A stretch of DNA of 64,000 bases from Bacillus sp. FSL H8-0547 (GCA_038002745.1 JBBODD010000001.1:3286001-3350000); one strand, 5' to 3'. Shown: positions 17,380 to 26,768, counted from the first letter of the stretch. Program-made: numbers and translations. The notes: generated by a model not told the origin, from the letters alone.

Positions 17380-17769
17380 CTAAACTTCCCGTACTTCTGT
17401 ACCCGAAAAGCGATCATGCGGCAGGACGGCTCCTTCTTTGGCTTCAAACGTTTTCCGGTTTTTTATGTAATCAAGTGTACTTACTGTATCCCTGTAGCCC
17501 ATGCGCTTGATGATTTGGCGGGAAGTCGGTTTTGACCCATCCTCATTTTCAAGAACAAGCCCCATTTTTTTGTAGCCGGCGGTTTGACCGCTTTTGCGTA
17601 GCTGTGCGAACTCGAGTGACCACATGACAATAGTCGGTGTGATCAGCGTATGTACTGCTTCGCTTTTAACTTTTTTGCGCAGGAAATACTCAACTCCAGC
17701 TGTTACAGCGCTTGAGATCGCCAAGTCTATTAGTATCGCTTTTGTTCGTTTTTTTGTTAATGATTTCAC
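17380..17769 (-). CDS. RDD-like membrane protein
   Basis: 129 aa from GTG 17769 with GAGGAAC upstream. Two membrane segments (about 12-30 and 40-56) are followed by 'GQTAGYKKMGLVLENEDGSK', the motif that follows the second span in RDD proteins. The RDD family usually has three spans and the C-terminal one is absent here, so it is a short member. RDD proteins are proposed ion transporters; no substrate can be given. It is divergent from rnz with 180 bp between. Confidence 0.65.
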   Translation of the reverse strand: MKSLTKKRTKAILIDLAISSAVTAGVEYFLRKKVKSEAVHTLITPTIVMWSLEFAQLRKSGQTAGYKKMGLVLENEDGSKPTSRQIIKRMGYRDTVSTLDYIKNRKTFEAKEGAVLPHDRFSGTEVREV

Positions 17770-17950
17770 CGATGTTCCTCCTCTGTTTTTGACTGCTAGT
17801 AGTTATACGAATCAAGAACAGGTAAGTTTCAATCTGATGAAAAATGGTATAGCATATATGTCTTTTCCCATCTAAATTCTTTCCAATCTTCATCTTTTTC
17901 CCGTTTTCATGTATTCTAGAATTACTAGAAAGCGGATGAGGTGAAGCTTC

Positions 17951-18880
17951 ATGGATTTGCTGTTTTTGGGGACAGGTGCCGGGATGCCGGCAAAAGCGAG
18001 AAACGTTACGTCGGTTGCGCTACGGCTGCTTGAGGAGCGGCAGGCGGTCTGGCTGTTTGACTGCGGGGAGGCCACGCAGCATCAGATCCTGCATACAAGC
18101 ATTAAACCGAGAAAAATAGAGAAGATTTTCATCACCCATATGCACGGGGATCATATTTACGGACTTCCAGGGCTGCTTGGAAGCCGTTCGTTTCAGGGAG
18201 GGGAAGAACCGCTTGTGATTTATGGTCCATCGGGCATAAAAGACTATGTGGAAGTTTCTCTGAAGTTAAGTTATACGCATTTAAAATATCCGCTTGAAAT
18301 CGTGGAATTTGAAGACGGGACTGTTTTTGAAGACAGCCAGTTTAAAGTAGAGGCCAAGAGGCTTTCCCATGGGGTGCCGTCCTACGGCTACCGGATCACG
18401 GAAAAGGATCTGCCCGGCATGCTCATGGTGGATAAGCTGAAAGAAGCGGGTGTTCAGCCAGGACCGCTCTACAAGAAATTGAAAGAAGGAGAAACGGTCA
18501 CGCTTGAGGACGGACGGACCTTGCACGGGCAGGACTTTCTCGGCGCTCCTAAAAAAGGAAGAGTCGTTACGATACTTGGTGATACAAGAACTTGCCCTCA
18601 GGTAGAGGAGCTTGCGGCAAATGCCGACCTTCTTGTGCATGAATCCACGTTCGGCAAGGATGATGAACAGCTTGCGTATGAGTATTTTCATTCATCAACT
18701 ACTCAGGCTGCCCGAGCTGCTTTGAATGCAGGAGTGAAAAAATTGGTTCTGACACATATCAGCGCCAGGTATCAGAATGAGGATCAGGTTACTCTCCTAA
18801 GCGAAGCATCTGCTATTTTCCCGAATACTTCTGTTGCAGAAGATTTTTCATGTTTTGAGGTGGAGAGACATGACAGCTAA
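17951..18880 (+). CDS. rnz: Ribonuclease Z (tRNA 3' endonuclease)
   Basis: 309 aa. Metallo-beta-lactamase fold: '[20 protein letters not shown]' start, the zinc motif HMHGDH at residues 63-68, '[11 protein letters not shown]', 'LGDTRTC' and a late 'THISARY'. RNase Z removes 3' trailers from tRNA precursors lacking an encoded CCA. Size and order match B. subtilis YqjK. The next gene overlaps its last 11 bases, so both are probably one transcript. GAGGTG lies before ATG 17951. Confidence 0.95.
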   Translation: MDLLFLGTGAGMPAKARNVTSVALRLLEERQAVWLFDCGEATQHQILHTSIKPRKIEKIFITHMHGDHIYGLPGLLGSRSFQGGEEPLVIYGPSGIKDYVEVSLKLSYTHLKYPLEIVEFEDGTVFEDSQFKVEAKRLSHGVPSYGYRITEKDLPGMLMVDKLKEAGVQPGPLYKKLKEGETVTLEDGRTLHGQDFLGAPKKGRVVTILGDTRTCPQVEELAANADLLVHESTFGKDDEQLAYEYFHSSTTQAARAALNAGVKKLVLTHISARYQNEDQVTLLSEASAIFPNTSVAEDFSCFEVERHDS

Positions 18881-19415
18881 ACACCTCTATTTGGTCCGCC
18901 ACTGTCAGGCGCATGGTCAGGAGGTTTCGGCCTCTCTGACCGAAGCTGGGTTTCAGCAGGCTGAAAGGCTTGTTTCTTTTTTTGAAGGGAAAAAAATAGA
19001 CCGGATTCTCTCAAGTCCGTTTCGCCGTGCCATCCAGACCGCTGGGCCGCTTGCTGCTGCGCGGGGACTTGAAATTGAACGGGATGACAGACTGGCAGAG
19101 CGGGTCATGAGCGGAACAGATATGGCAGACTGGAAAGAGAAATTGAAGGAAACGTTTGATGATTTTTCCCTCGCTTTTGACGGAGGAGAATCAAATGAAT
19201 CAGGCATGAAGCGGGTAAGCTCCCTCATTGGCGACTTGCTGGCAGCTGAGGAGAGGCACCTCGTTTTAGTCAGCCATGGAAATCTGTCTGCGCTTTTGCT
19301 TAGGTTCTTTGAAGAGAGCTATGGATATGACCACATGATGAAGATGAGCAATCCGGATGTTTTCCATATTGAATTAAATGAAGGTGAAGCAAACATTCGC
19401 CGGATATGGAGTTGA
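18870..19415 (+). CDS. Histidine phosphatase family protein
   Basis: 181 aa from ATG 18870, with GAGGTGGAGAG upstream inside rnz. The catalytic '[10 protein letters not shown]' (H at residue 10) replaces the common RHG with RHC; later '[10 protein letters not shown]' holds an acidic residue and '[14 protein letters not shown]' the second catalytic His. The substrate is unknown. Co-translation with rnz is likely, though no functional link is obvious. Confidence 0.85.
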   Translation: MTAKHLYLVRHCQAHGQEVSASLTEAGFQQAERLVSFFEGKKIDRILSSPFRRAIQTAGPLAAARGLEIERDDRLAERVMSGTDMADWKEKLKETFDDFSLAFDGGESNESGMKRVSSLIGDLLAAEERHLVLVSHGNLSALLLRFFEESYGYDHMMKMSNPDVFHIELNEGEANIRRIWS

Positions 19416-19440
19416 CAACTTCGGGTAGAGAAGATAGAAT
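19412..19440 (+). promoter_or_regulatory. Sigma-A promoter of rpmG
   Basis: TTGACA (19412-19417), a 17-base spacer and TAGAAT (19435-19440). The expected start falls near 19447, right at the Zur box. Confidence 0.75.
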
Positions 19441-19447
19441 GTTCTTA

Positions 19448-19471
19448 TCAAATCGTAATTATTACGTTTTA
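19448..19471 (+). promoter_or_regulatory. Zur operator (zinc uptake repressor box)
   Basis: AATCGTAATTATTACGTTTT with flanking A/T is an almost exact match to the Bacillus Zur box (AAATCGTAATnATTACGATTT). It covers the expected transcription start of the promoter at 19412-19440 and lies 20 bases before the L33 gene. Zinc-loaded Zur should block transcription here. Confidence 0.85.
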
Positions 19472-19490
19472 TTTTTTAGGAGGAACATTC

Positions 19491-19640
19491 ATGAGAGTCA
19501 ACGTTACACTTCAATGCACAGAATCAGGGGACCGCAATTACATTACAACTAAGAACAAACGCAACAATCCTGATCGTCTGGAGCTGAAAAAATATTCTCC
19601 GCGCCTTAAAAAAGTAACGGTGCACCGCGAAACAAAGTAA
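19491..19640 (+). CDS. rpmG: 50S ribosomal protein L33, zinc-independent form
   Basis: 49 codons from ATG 19491 with TAGGAGGAAC upstream; too short for common ORF cut-offs. '[20 protein letters not shown]' then '[20 protein letters not shown]' and the end 'HRETK' are L33. The zinc-binding form has C-x-x-C twice; here only C9 remains (CTES and YSPR), so it cannot hold zinc. Together with the Zur box this is the spare L33 made in zinc shortage, replacing the zinc form and freeing the metal. This mode is known for L31 and L33 paralogues in bacilli. Confidence 0.93.
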   Translation: MRVNVTLQCTESGDRNYITTKNKRNNPDRLELKKYSPRLKKVTVHRETK

Positions 19641-19650
19641 GAATTCACAG

Positions 19651-19686
19651 GGAACTCATCGGAATATGATGAAGTTCCTTTTTTCT
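19651..19686 (+). terminator. Rho-independent terminator after rpmG
   Basis: GGAACTCATC pairs with GATGAAGTTCC around a GGAATAT loop, followed by TTTTTTC. It starts 10 bases after the L33 stop codon. Confidence 0.9.
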
Positions 19687-19798
19687 TGCCTGGAATTAGC
19701 GAAATCCCTCGCATGATTTCTCCTTGACTCAAAAGGAATACAGCACAAAGACCTAGAATATAAAAAGGTAAGAAGACAGAAAGAGAAGGGGGAATAGG

Positions 19799-20347
19799 AT
19801 GAATAAATACCGCATTTATTTAGGCTTGTTCATTTGTTTTGGCCTGGCATTTGTGATCTGGTCCATGACAGAAATCTCTCACTCCTACGACGAACCCCTT
19901 GAAGCTCTCAAACAGACGAAGCAGGATATGGAAGTCATCATTCCAGCCTACAATATCAACGACGAAGCCCTCTATTTCTTCATTGATGAAAACGATCAGC
20001 TCGGTACGGCATTTATGAAACAAGGTATTTACGGGTGGAAGGCAGGCGCGATTTCAGCCAGCCCCCAGCAAGAAATGAAGGCGGATCAAAAGCTCATTGA
20101 CTACCATGTGTACAATAATTCCATGATATACGGTCTTCTTTCTGACACCGAAGGAGCACTTGAAGTGAACGTAAACGGTGCACCGGCACGGACACTTGAA
20201 ATTGGTGCCATGCTCGAGCAGGAAGTAGCGCAAAAACATAACCTCAAGGATAAAATCCTATGGTATTACCAGCAGAAAGATCCGATGCCTGAAGGTGTGA
20301 AAACGCTGAAAAACAGTGTCATTGTTCTGAATAAAAAAGGATTTTAG
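19799..20347 (+). CDS. Membrane-anchored extracytoplasmic protein
   Basis: 182 aa from ATG 19799 with GAAGGGGG upstream. Residues 6-24 are hydrophobic (IYLGLFICFGLAFVIWSM) without a lipobox or clear cleavage site, so it is probably anchored by its N-terminus. The outer part has beta-rich stretches such as 'DEALYFFIDENDQLGTAFMK' and 'YHVYNNSMIYGLLSDTEGAL'. I do not recognise a family. It has its own terminator. Confidence 0.65.
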   Translation: MNKYRIYLGLFICFGLAFVIWSMTEISHSYDEPLEALKQTKQDMEVIIPAYNINDEALYFFIDENDQLGTAFMKQGIYGWKAGAISASPQQEMKADQKLIDYHVYNNSMIYGLLSDTEGALEVNVNGAPARTLEIGAMLEQEVAQKHNLKDKILWYYQQKDPMPEGVKTLKNSVIVLNKKGF

Positions 20348-20351
20348 CGCT

Positions 20352-20376
20352 GAAGCTTCCAAGGCTTCTTTTTTTT
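20352..20376 (+). terminator. Rho-independent terminator
   Basis: GAAGC-TTCCAAG-GCTTC followed by eight T. It starts four bases after the stop of the preceding gene. Confidence 0.8.
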
Positions 20377-20467
20377 GGCCGCATACTGACTTGTTTTGAG
20401 GGCAGCTGGATGAGGGTACACTTCATCACAAAAGGTTTTTTTACTTAGATGAAAGGAGTGCTGCCCA

Positions 20468-21295
20468 ATGCCAGAAGGCCCGGAAATCCGGCGTGCAGCC
20501 GACCAGATTGAAAAAGCTCTTCTTCCGCTGCCGGTAGGAGAGGTGTCCTTTGCATTTGACCATCTGAAAGATTACGAACCTCTTTTTGAAGGGGCACGAG
20601 TGGAAAAAGTAGAGACAAAAGGAAAAGCGATGCTGATCCGCTTCAACAACGGCTTCACCATCTATTCCCACAACCAGCTTTACGGGAAATGGGTTGTCCG
20701 AAATGCCTATACATATCCTAAAACAAACCGGATTCTCAGACTCGCCATTCACAACGAGAAAAAATCGGCTCTACTGTACAGCGCCTCTGACATTGAGGTT
20801 CTCAGAGACAGTGAAGTGCCGGCTCATCCGTTCATCTGCAAAGCAGGTCCTGATGTCCTGAACGACGACATCACGCCTGAGGATCTATTTTACCGTTTCA
20901 TGGACAAGCGCTTTTTCCGGAGAAGATGGTCAGCTCTGCTTTTAGATCAGGGCTTTGTCGCCGGAATCGGAAACTACCTGCGAAGCGAAATCCTGTATGC
21001 GGCAAAAATCCACCCGGACATGAGACCCGTCGACTGCACAGAGGAACAGCTCCGCGCAGCTGCCGAGGCCATCATCCGCATCACAGTCCAATCTTACAGG
21101 CACAAGGGAATTACAAATGACCTGGAGCTTGCTGAAAAACTCAAAAAGCAGGGAGAAAAAAGATCCCAGTACCGCCACTGGGTTTTCAACCGCGAAGGAA
21201 GGCCCTGCCGCAAAGACGGAACGGAAATTGTGAAGATCATAACTTCATCCAGGCGGCTGTATTACTGCCCGGAGTGTCAGAAAAGGGGAGAATGA
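20468..21295 (+). CDS. nei: Endonuclease VIII (DNA glycosylase/AP lyase)
   Basis: 275 aa. The mature N-terminus 'PEGPEIRRAADQIEKAL' has the catalytic Pro2 and Glu3 of the Fpg/Nei family. 'LLDQGFVAGIGNYLRSEILY' is the helix-two-turn-helix, and the C-terminal zinc finger has C-x-many-'YYCPEC' (four Cys with 'GRPC'). 'EVPAHPFICKAGPDVL' fits Nei better than MutM. The enzyme removes oxidised pyrimidines and nicks the strand. ATGAAAGGAGTG precedes the start. It has its own terminator. Confidence 0.92.
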   Translation: MPEGPEIRRAADQIEKALLPLPVGEVSFAFDHLKDYEPLFEGARVEKVETKGKAMLIRFNNGFTIYSHNQLYGKWVVRNAYTYPKTNRILRLAIHNEKKSALLYSASDIEVLRDSEVPAHPFICKAGPDVLNDDITPEDLFYRFMDKRFFRRRWSALLLDQGFVAGIGNYLRSEILYAAKIHPDMRPVDCTEEQLRAAAEAIIRITVQSYRHKGITNDLELAEKLKKQGEKRSQYRHWVFNREGRPCRKDGTEIVKIITSSRRLYYCPECQKRGE

Positions 21296-21338
21296 TGGGA
21301 GAAACCGGATGTTTTCTGGGAGCATGATAAACAGGTTT

Positions 21339-21371
21339 ACAGGATGCGAAACAAGCATCCTGTTTTTTTTA
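21339..21371 (+). terminator. Rho-independent terminator after nei
   Basis: ACAGGATGC pairs with GCATCCTGT around GAAACAA, followed by TTTTTTT. Confidence 0.9.
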
Positions 21372-21430
21372 TGGCGTTCTGTCCAGCTGTGATAAAATGG
21401 AAATATAGTATGCTAAAGCAGGTGATGGAG

Positions 21431-21844
21431 ATGAAGGTTCACCAAAAGGATTTTTCAGAAGCTTTATTTACCAAAATCATAACGGCTGAAACCGCAATGA
21501 AGAGACTGATAGAAAGGTTGCTGGTTAAAAATAAGTCTGCTTTTGCAGAAAAGAAGCTGGATCTGCATGGCGAGTTCTATAGAGAAGGAAACGATCCTTT
21601 TCTGCCTGATTACAGTTCTTCTGTATCGATTGGCGTTTCTGAAGAAAACGGAGGACTTATTGATTTATATACAATTAAAATATGGGAGTGCCATCGGTCT
21701 TTTTTAGGAATGACTACCTCAAAGAAGATTCCTGGGAGTACCATAAGTGGTGAGCTGCTTGATGAAAGAGTGGAAGAAGTTGAAAGTGAGTTAGTAGAGT
21801 ATATGAGTGATTTTTTAGAAAATAATGATCCAGTGCATTCATAA
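21431..21844 (+). CDS. Hypothetical soluble protein
   Basis: 137 aa from ATG 21431 with AGGTG six bases upstream; ATG 21425 is also possible. It is mixed alpha/beta: 'DFSEALFTKIITAETAMKRL' helix, 'YSSSVSIGVSEENGGLIDLY' then 'TIKIWECHRSF' strands, and an acidic C-terminal helix 'DERVEEVESELVEYMSDFLE'. I do not recognise a family. Confidence 0.55.
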   Translation: MKVHQKDFSEALFTKIITAETAMKRLIERLLVKNKSAFAEKKLDLHGEFYREGNDPFLPDYSSSVSIGVSEENGGLIDLYTIKIWECHRSFLGMTTSKKIPGSTISGELLDERVEEVESELVEYMSDFLENNDPVHS

Positions 21845-21903
21845 AAACCACAGTGAATTGGTTCAATAGAATAGAAATCACTGAGGCTCAGGGAGGAAAA
21901 ACC

Positions 21904-22488
21904 GTGTTCAAGGCTAAGATCAATTCACAGACATACCTGGCTATTCTGGAACCAAGACATGCAGACGAACTATACGCTTTGATAGATAATAGCCGTGAAA
22001 GTATCGGCCAATGGCTTGCTTTTCCCAGTCAGACAAATCAAGTACAGGACACACATTCATTTATCCAGAGTTCTTTAAAAAGGCTTTCCGAAAATAACGG
22101 CTATTGGGCTGGAATCTGGTATAAAGACGAGATTGCTGGTTCAATAGGTTTTCTTTACTTAGATTGGGAGGCAAGGAAGACTGAAATCGGTTATTGGCTT
22201 GGAGATGAATTTACAGGGAAGGGATTGGCCATAAAATCAGTAACGCAATTAATTGAACACGCTTTTAGCGATCTGAATCTTAGAAAAGTTGAAATAAATG
22301 CGGCAAGCAAAAATCTTAAAAGCAGATCAATTCCAGAAAGGCTGGGTTTTACCCAAGAAGGTGTCATTCGAAGTTATGAATACTTGAATGAAGAATTTCA
22401 CGACAGAGTGACATATGGATTACTGAAAGAAGAATGGAAGAACCGGAAATCACATGTAGTGAGTGAACCTAACCATGATCAAACCTAA
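21904..22488 (+). CDS. RimJ/RimL-like GNAT acetyltransferase
   Basis: 194 aa from GTG 21904 with GGGAGGA upstream. 'YLAILEPRHADELYALIDNS' then 'IGQWLAFPSQT', 'GSIGFLYLDWEARKTEIGYW' and 'GKGLAIKSVTQLIEHAFSDL' followed by 'LRKVEINAASKNLKSRSIPE' match ribosomal-protein-serine acetyltransferases such as YdaF. These acetylate an N-terminal or internal amine with acetyl-CoA. Overlaps the next gene by 14 bases, so co-translation is likely. Confidence 0.88.
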   Translation: MFKAKINSQTYLAILEPRHADELYALIDNSRESIGQWLAFPSQTNQVQDTHSFIQSSLKRLSENNGYWAGIWYKDEIAGSIGFLYLDWEARKTEIGYWLGDEFTGKGLAIKSVTQLIEHAFSDLNLRKVEINAASKNLKSRSIPERLGFTQEGVIRSYEYLNEEFHDRVTYGLLKEEWKNRKSHVVSEPNHDQT

Positions 22489-23014
22489 AGTCATATCAAT
22501 TGCAGCCGTATCTGGTGGAGGAAAGACAACTATAACAAAGAAATTAGGACTTACATTAAAAAATTCTAAAGAATTATTCTTTGATGAGTATGACTTTCAG
22601 GATTGTCCACAGGATTTAATTGAGTGGGTGAATGAGGGAGCTGATTACAACTTGTGGAATCTGGAACCAATGATCCACGACGTTGAATCGATCGCAGTTA
22701 AGGAAAGAGTATCTTACATATTGCTTGACTATCCTTTCTCATATAAGAACGACAGAATGAAGGAACTTATCGATTTTTCGATATACATTGATACACCTTT
22801 AGATGTAGCTATGGCAAGAAGATTAAGAAGAGATTATGTTCAAATGAACGTTGGAGATCTGCATCAAGACCTCGACTTTTACCTGAATCACGGAAGGATG
22901 GCTTATCTCGAAATGGAGAAATCGATTAAACCCGATTCCAACTTAGTAGTAGATGGTACACTTCCGCCTGATAAAATTGTTGAGATTATTCAAAGGGAAA
23001 TTGAAAACGTTTGA
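22475..23014 (+). CDS. P-loop kinase-like protein
   Basis: 179 aa from ATG 22475. The Walker A loop is 'AAVSGGGKTTITKKLG' near the start; 'SYILLDYPFSYKND' is a Walker B-like strand, and 'ARRLRRDYVQMNVGDL' may be the lid. This is the uridine-kinase-like NTPase fold; the phosphorylated substrate is unknown. It overlaps the GNAT gene in front. Confidence 0.78.
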   Translation: MIKPKVISIAAVSGGGKTTITKKLGLTLKNSKELFFDEYDFQDCPQDLIEWVNEGADYNLWNLEPMIHDVESIAVKERVSYILLDYPFSYKNDRMKELIDFSIYIDTPLDVAMARRLRRDYVQMNVGDLHQDLDFYLNHGRMAYLEMEKSIKPDSNLVVDGTLPPDKIVEIIQREIENV

Positions 23015-23070
23015 ACAAACTTCGAAAAAAACAGCAAGTACAGCTTGCAAAAAGAAAACGGGTGAAGTGA

Positions 23071-23879
23071 GTGAGTGAAATAATCAGCTACTACAATACT
23101 TTTGATGAATGGGGCCGGCTTGAACGTGAGCCAGTCGAATTCCAAGTGAATTGGCATTATATAAATAAATACCTGCCGAGTACCGGGCACATTCTTGACA
23201 ATGGGGCGGGACCCGGTAAATATTCAATGGCGCTAGCTACAGATGGATATAGCGTGACGCTGACCGATTTAACTCCGAAACTGGTAAAAATAGCTGAGGA
23301 TAAAGTACAAGAACTCCATTTAGCCGGGCAGTTTGAAGGTTTCCATGTGGCAGATGCGAGAGATTTGGCCATGTTAAAAGATGAACACTTTGACTCAGCC
23401 TTAATGCTTGGCCCTATGTATCATCTGCAGGAAGAAAACGACCGGATCAAAGCCGTAAGGGATTATACCGTGTAACAAAGCAGGATGGCTTAGTGTTTGT
23501 AGCTTTTATGCCAAGAATCAGACACATCCTCACGTCCCTCTTGTTTCCCGACAACTGGAGACCTAACGATAATATGGACAGCATCACTCAGTTCTCGCAA
23601 ACCGGATGCTTTAATCACGCTGATAAGGGCAGGTTCACAGGTGCTTATTATTTTGAGATTGCCGACATCAAGCCCTTTATGGAAGCCCATGGATTTGAAA
23701 CGCTTGAATTAATCGGATCTAATGCGGGTGCCATTTTATCAAAAGAAAACTGGACTTACTGGGATGATAAAGGGGAGGAAGAAGTTCAGAAACTAATTGA
23801 GTTAATCAAAGAGAAAGCAGCGGATCCATCTATTTTGGGGGTATCTTCGCATTTGCTATATATCGGGAGGAAGAGGTAG
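23071..23879 (+). pseudogene. Class I SAM methyltransferase gene split by a frameshift
   Basis: The first frame (23071-23475) gives 'ISYYNTFDEWGRLEREPVEF' and the SAM-binding motif 'HILDNGAGPGKYSMALATDG' up to 'MLGPMYHL'. The second (to 23879) gives 'VFVAFMPRIRHILTSLLFPD' to 'HLLYIGRKR'. Reading 'YRVTKQDGLVFVAF' across 23465-23505 needs a one-base shift near 23460. Both halves are well conserved and otherwise open, so a sequencing error is about as likely as a recent mutation. Confidence 0.8.
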
Positions 23880-23947
23880 GGGAAAGACAAAAAAGCATTT
23901 CCATTTACGTCCATTTAGTGTAAAATTACACTAAAGGAGGATGCGAA

Positions 23948-24160
23948 ATGAAATTATTAGAAGTAATCATGCCGCCAGTTGCTGTGTATCTTGTGATTTG
24001 TTTGTTTGGACTCCTTATACCCTCTGGAAGTCCGGAGGGTTCTGGATATGACACAGTGGGCTGGACTTTAATTGTTGTCCAGGTTTATGCTGTCCCTGGG
24101 TTTCTGATTGCACTGATGGTATCGCTCTTTGCGAACAGAAATAAGAAAACTGCTGGCTAA
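23948..24160 (+). CDS. Small two-span membrane protein
   Basis: 70 aa from ATG 23948, preceded by a strong AAAGGAGG. Two hydrophobic segments (about 6-24 and 40-61) with a short GSPEGSGYD loop between and a basic end. No family recognised. Confidence 0.65.
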   Translation: MKLLEVIMPPVAVYLVICLFGLLIPSGSPEGSGYDTVGWTLIVVQVYAVPGFLIALMVSLFANRNKKTAG

Positions 24161-24303
24161 AAAGGATTTGTGGCTGACAACAGAAAGCATATATTAATAA
24201 AAAACCTGATAGATTTTACCGAAGCGTGTGTCCGGAGAAGGGTTCATGCTTCTTTTTGTTGAATACACTCTTGAAAACAACAGACGGGTGGGGGACTAGG
24301 AAA

Positions 24304-24471
24304 TTGACGATTCTTGAACTGATTGGAATTTTCAGCTTGTTTTATGTAATGAGATATTTTTTTGATTCTAAATACAAGCAGAGAAAAAAGAAATGGGTTG
24401 TTTTTGATATTTTGCTTACAGCCTTGCTTACTTTGATGGTTCAGGAAATCTATGTTTTCTTTTTCAATTAA
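24304..24471 (+). CDS. Small membrane protein
   Basis: 55 aa from TTG 24304. Two hydrophobic stretches (about 3-17 and 32-52) flank a basic loop, 'DSKYKQRKKKW'. A hairpin GAAGCGTG/CATGCTTC with T5 at about 24220-24258 lies just before it and ends the preceding transcript. No family recognised. Confidence 0.5.
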   Translation: MTILELIGIFSLFYVMRYFFDSKYKQRKKKWVVFDILLTALLTLMVQEIYVFFFN

Positions 24472-24508
24472 TAAATGAAGCTTAGACTTGCTTAAGGAAG
24501 GATCCAAT

Positions 24509-25330
24509 ATGTCTCATACATTTGTTTTAGAAATTGATTTATCCCAGTGGCATCAGAATCAAAAGGGGACATTCTTTTCCCGGGTGAGCCAGATCTTGCC
24601 TGCCCATGATTTTGAATATTTCAGAAAAGCCGTTACGAAGAAAAAAAAGGTTTACCGCGCGGAAGATTTTGAATATGACAGAATGCTGCTAATGAAAGCA
24701 ATCATTGAACTGGTAAGTGCCGGTGCTGACTATACGGTTTACAAAGAAACACAAGATCAGAAATGGACTATCAGTCTCACAGACTTGGAAAAAGAAATCA
24801 AAGAGTTTAAAACTGTACGCGGGCTCCCTCATTTTATCTATCATCCAGATGTGTATGAAAGCGGATCTTTGTCTTTCTATTATGACACATGCGAAGTATG
24901 CAGTCAGGAAGGCTATATCTTTCATGAAGGAGCATATGGAGAAGACGATTTGGACGTGATCTGTGTTCACTGCATTGCATCAGGAAGAGCCGGGGACGAG
25001 TATGAAGTTTTCTTTAATCAGCCTTATGCAGCTACATTTGACGATGATTTTAAGGTGAAGGAGCTGCATATGCGGACCCCTTCCATCCGGTCCTGGCAGG
25101 AAATCTCCTGGCTTGAACACTGCCATGACTTTTGCGCTTATAAAGGAGCTTCAAACTGGCGTACAATCAGTCACCTGGAGAAGGAACTGCAGCAGGATTT
25201 ACTGCTGGAAGCAGATAAGTACAATTTTCAAGTGGATGAATTGAAGAACGCGATGAACTCATACATGACCGGCCATCTTTTTGCCTGTCTTCATTGCGGG
25301 AAACACAGGATGACGACTGATATGTCATAG
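24509..25330 (+). CDS. CbrC family protein
   Basis: 273 aa from ATG 24509 with AAGGAAGGA upstream. The central part 'LPHFIYHPDVYESGSLSF', 'CEVCSQEGYIFHEGAYGED' and 'CVHCIASGRAG' is the CbrC/UPF0167 core with its paired cysteines (C-x-x-C and C-x-x-C), and a last C-x-x-C is in 'FACLHCGKHR'. The cysteines suggest zinc binding. E. coli CbrC affects colicin E2 tolerance; the role in bacilli is unknown. An extra N-terminal 110 residues precede the domain. Confidence 0.75.
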   Translation: MSHTFVLEIDLSQWHQNQKGTFFSRVSQILPAHDFEYFRKAVTKKKKVYRAEDFEYDRMLLMKAIIELVSAGADYTVYKETQDQKWTISLTDLEKEIKEFKTVRGLPHFIYHPDVYESGSLSFYYDTCEVCSQEGYIFHEGAYGEDDLDVICVHCIASGRAGDEYEVFFNQPYAATFDDDFKVKELHMRTPSIRSWQEISWLEHCHDFCAYKGASNWRTISHLEKELQQDLLLEADKYNFQVDELKNAMNSYMTGHLFACLHCGKHRMTTDMS

Positions 25331-25392
25331 GGGGAAGTGCTAAAGGGATAGGAAATCTCCCGTGAATAATGAAAAGAAGGAGGTGTTTGAAT

Positions 25393-26184
25393 TTGTCAAA
25401 TATTTCAAACGAAGAATTGCTCACTGGCGGAAACGTGTCCAATGTTTACCGCTCAGGACAGACAGTAAGACGGGAATGCAAGTCAAATAGCAGAAAGATT
25501 CATTCACTACTAAGGCATCTGGAACACAAAGGATATAAGTATGCTCCCAAATATCTCGGTATCGATGAAAAAGGCAGAGAGATTCTTTCCTTTATTGAAG
25601 GTGAAGCCGGACATTATCCGCTGAAAAAGTACATGTGGTCAGATGCGGTTTTGCAAGAAACAGCTCAAATGCTAAGGCTCTATCATGATGCGGTCAGTGA
25701 TTTTTCATTCGACAGCAGCTGGAAACCGCTTGATAACACTCCTCAGCCATATGAAGTACTTTGTCACAATGATTTTGCGGTATATAACATCATTTTTAAT
25801 AACCAGCGTCCAATCGGAATCATTGATTTTGATGTCGCTGGACCTGGTCCGCGAATTTGGGACATTGCATACACTCTTTATACATGCGTCCCGCTGAGCA
25901 GATTTTATCTCTCAGAAAAAGGGGAGAAGGTATATTATCAATCATCGGAGCATGCAAGCAGGATTAATCGCAGAATAAATTTGTTCTTTGATTCTTACGG
26001 AAAGACGTTTGAAGAAGATGTTCTGGATATCGTTCTGCTGCGAATTGAAGGCTTGTGCAAAACGATTGAAAGAGAAGCAGGTGAAGGTCATCCTGCTTTT
26101 CAGAAAATGATTGAAGAAGGCCATCTTGAACATTATCAAAAAGATCTTTCATTTATATCAAATCATAGGAATGATTGGGAATAA
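25393..26184 (+). CDS. APH-family phosphotransferase
   Basis: 263 aa from TTG 25393, about nine bases after AGGAGG. 'VLCHNDFAVYNIIF' holds the catalytic D and N, followed by 'GIIDFDVAGPGPRIWDIAY' with the metal-binding DFD. The N-lobe 'GGNVSNVYRSGQTVRRE' is the glycine-rich loop. This is the aminoglycoside/choline kinase fold; the substrate is unknown and no antibiotic resistance should be assumed. Confidence 0.8.
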   Translation: MSNISNEELLTGGNVSNVYRSGQTVRRECKSNSRKIHSLLRHLEHKGYKYAPKYLGIDEKGREILSFIEGEAGHYPLKKYMWSDAVLQETAQMLRLYHDAVSDFSFDSSWKPLDNTPQPYEVLCHNDFAVYNIIFNNQRPIGIIDFDVAGPGPRIWDIAYTLYTCVPLSRFYLSEKGEKVYYQSSEHASRINRRINLFFDSYGKTFEEDVLDIVLLRIEGLCKTIEREAGEGHPAFQKMIEEGHLEHYQKDLSFISNHRNDWE

Positions 26185-26214
26185 TTCATTTTCGACCTGA
26201 AAGCGGGGGTTGGC

Positions 26215-26768
26215 ATGCTAAAGCGGAAATACGGAGATTACAGAGACTGGAAACGAGTTGTACAAAAAAGGTTTGCAAGTGCGATAATTTGTTCTAAAGA
26301 GTTTATAGGGCATGTAACCTTAATCGAAATTGTCCAAGTAACCGAACCTCTAATTAAAAAGTATGGAGAAACGAGTGTTTGTATTGCTGATAACGGCTGC
26401 AAATGGCTACAGTACTTCCCAAAAAACGAAAATTTTCCGCTGACTGTCATGTTTGATTCCTGCGGAAAGGTGACACAGTGGTATATAGATATATGTAAGA
26501 AATTGGGGCAGAAAAGAATGTGCCGTGGTTAGATGACTTGTTCATTGACATTGTGGTTCTTCCATCGGGAGAAGTGTTTCAGTTGGATACAGAAGAACTT
26601 GAGGAAGCCCGCAAGCAGGGAGTTATTGATCAGCAGCTTTATGAACTAGCATGGTATGAAGCTCATCGAATAACAAATAGAATACATAACAATGAATTTC
26701 CTCTATTAAATCTAGTCAATGAACATAAATTTTTACTCGAGCAAAAACTCAGGATAGTAACGTCTTAA
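26215..26768 (+). pseudogene. DUF402 gene split by a frameshift
   Basis: The first frame (to 26532) reads 'KRKYGDYRDWKRVVQKRFAS' and 'WYIDICKK'; the second (from about 26508) reads 'EKNVPWLDDLFIDIVVLPSG' and 'EVFQLDTEELEEARKQG'. Together they make the complete DUF402 protein of about 184 aa, the family of Ntdp-like nucleoside di/triphosphatases. The switch is in GGGGCAG near 26508, a G-run prone to indels. An intact, shorter DUF402 gene exists at 38292. Confidence 0.85.

Noticed and set aside
23014-23050. Terminator at GCAAG-TACAG-CTTGC
   Set aside because: Five-base stem with no T-run after it.
25393-26184. Aminoglycoside resistance gene
   Set aside because: Only the general kinase fold is supported; drug-specific residues cannot be shown.
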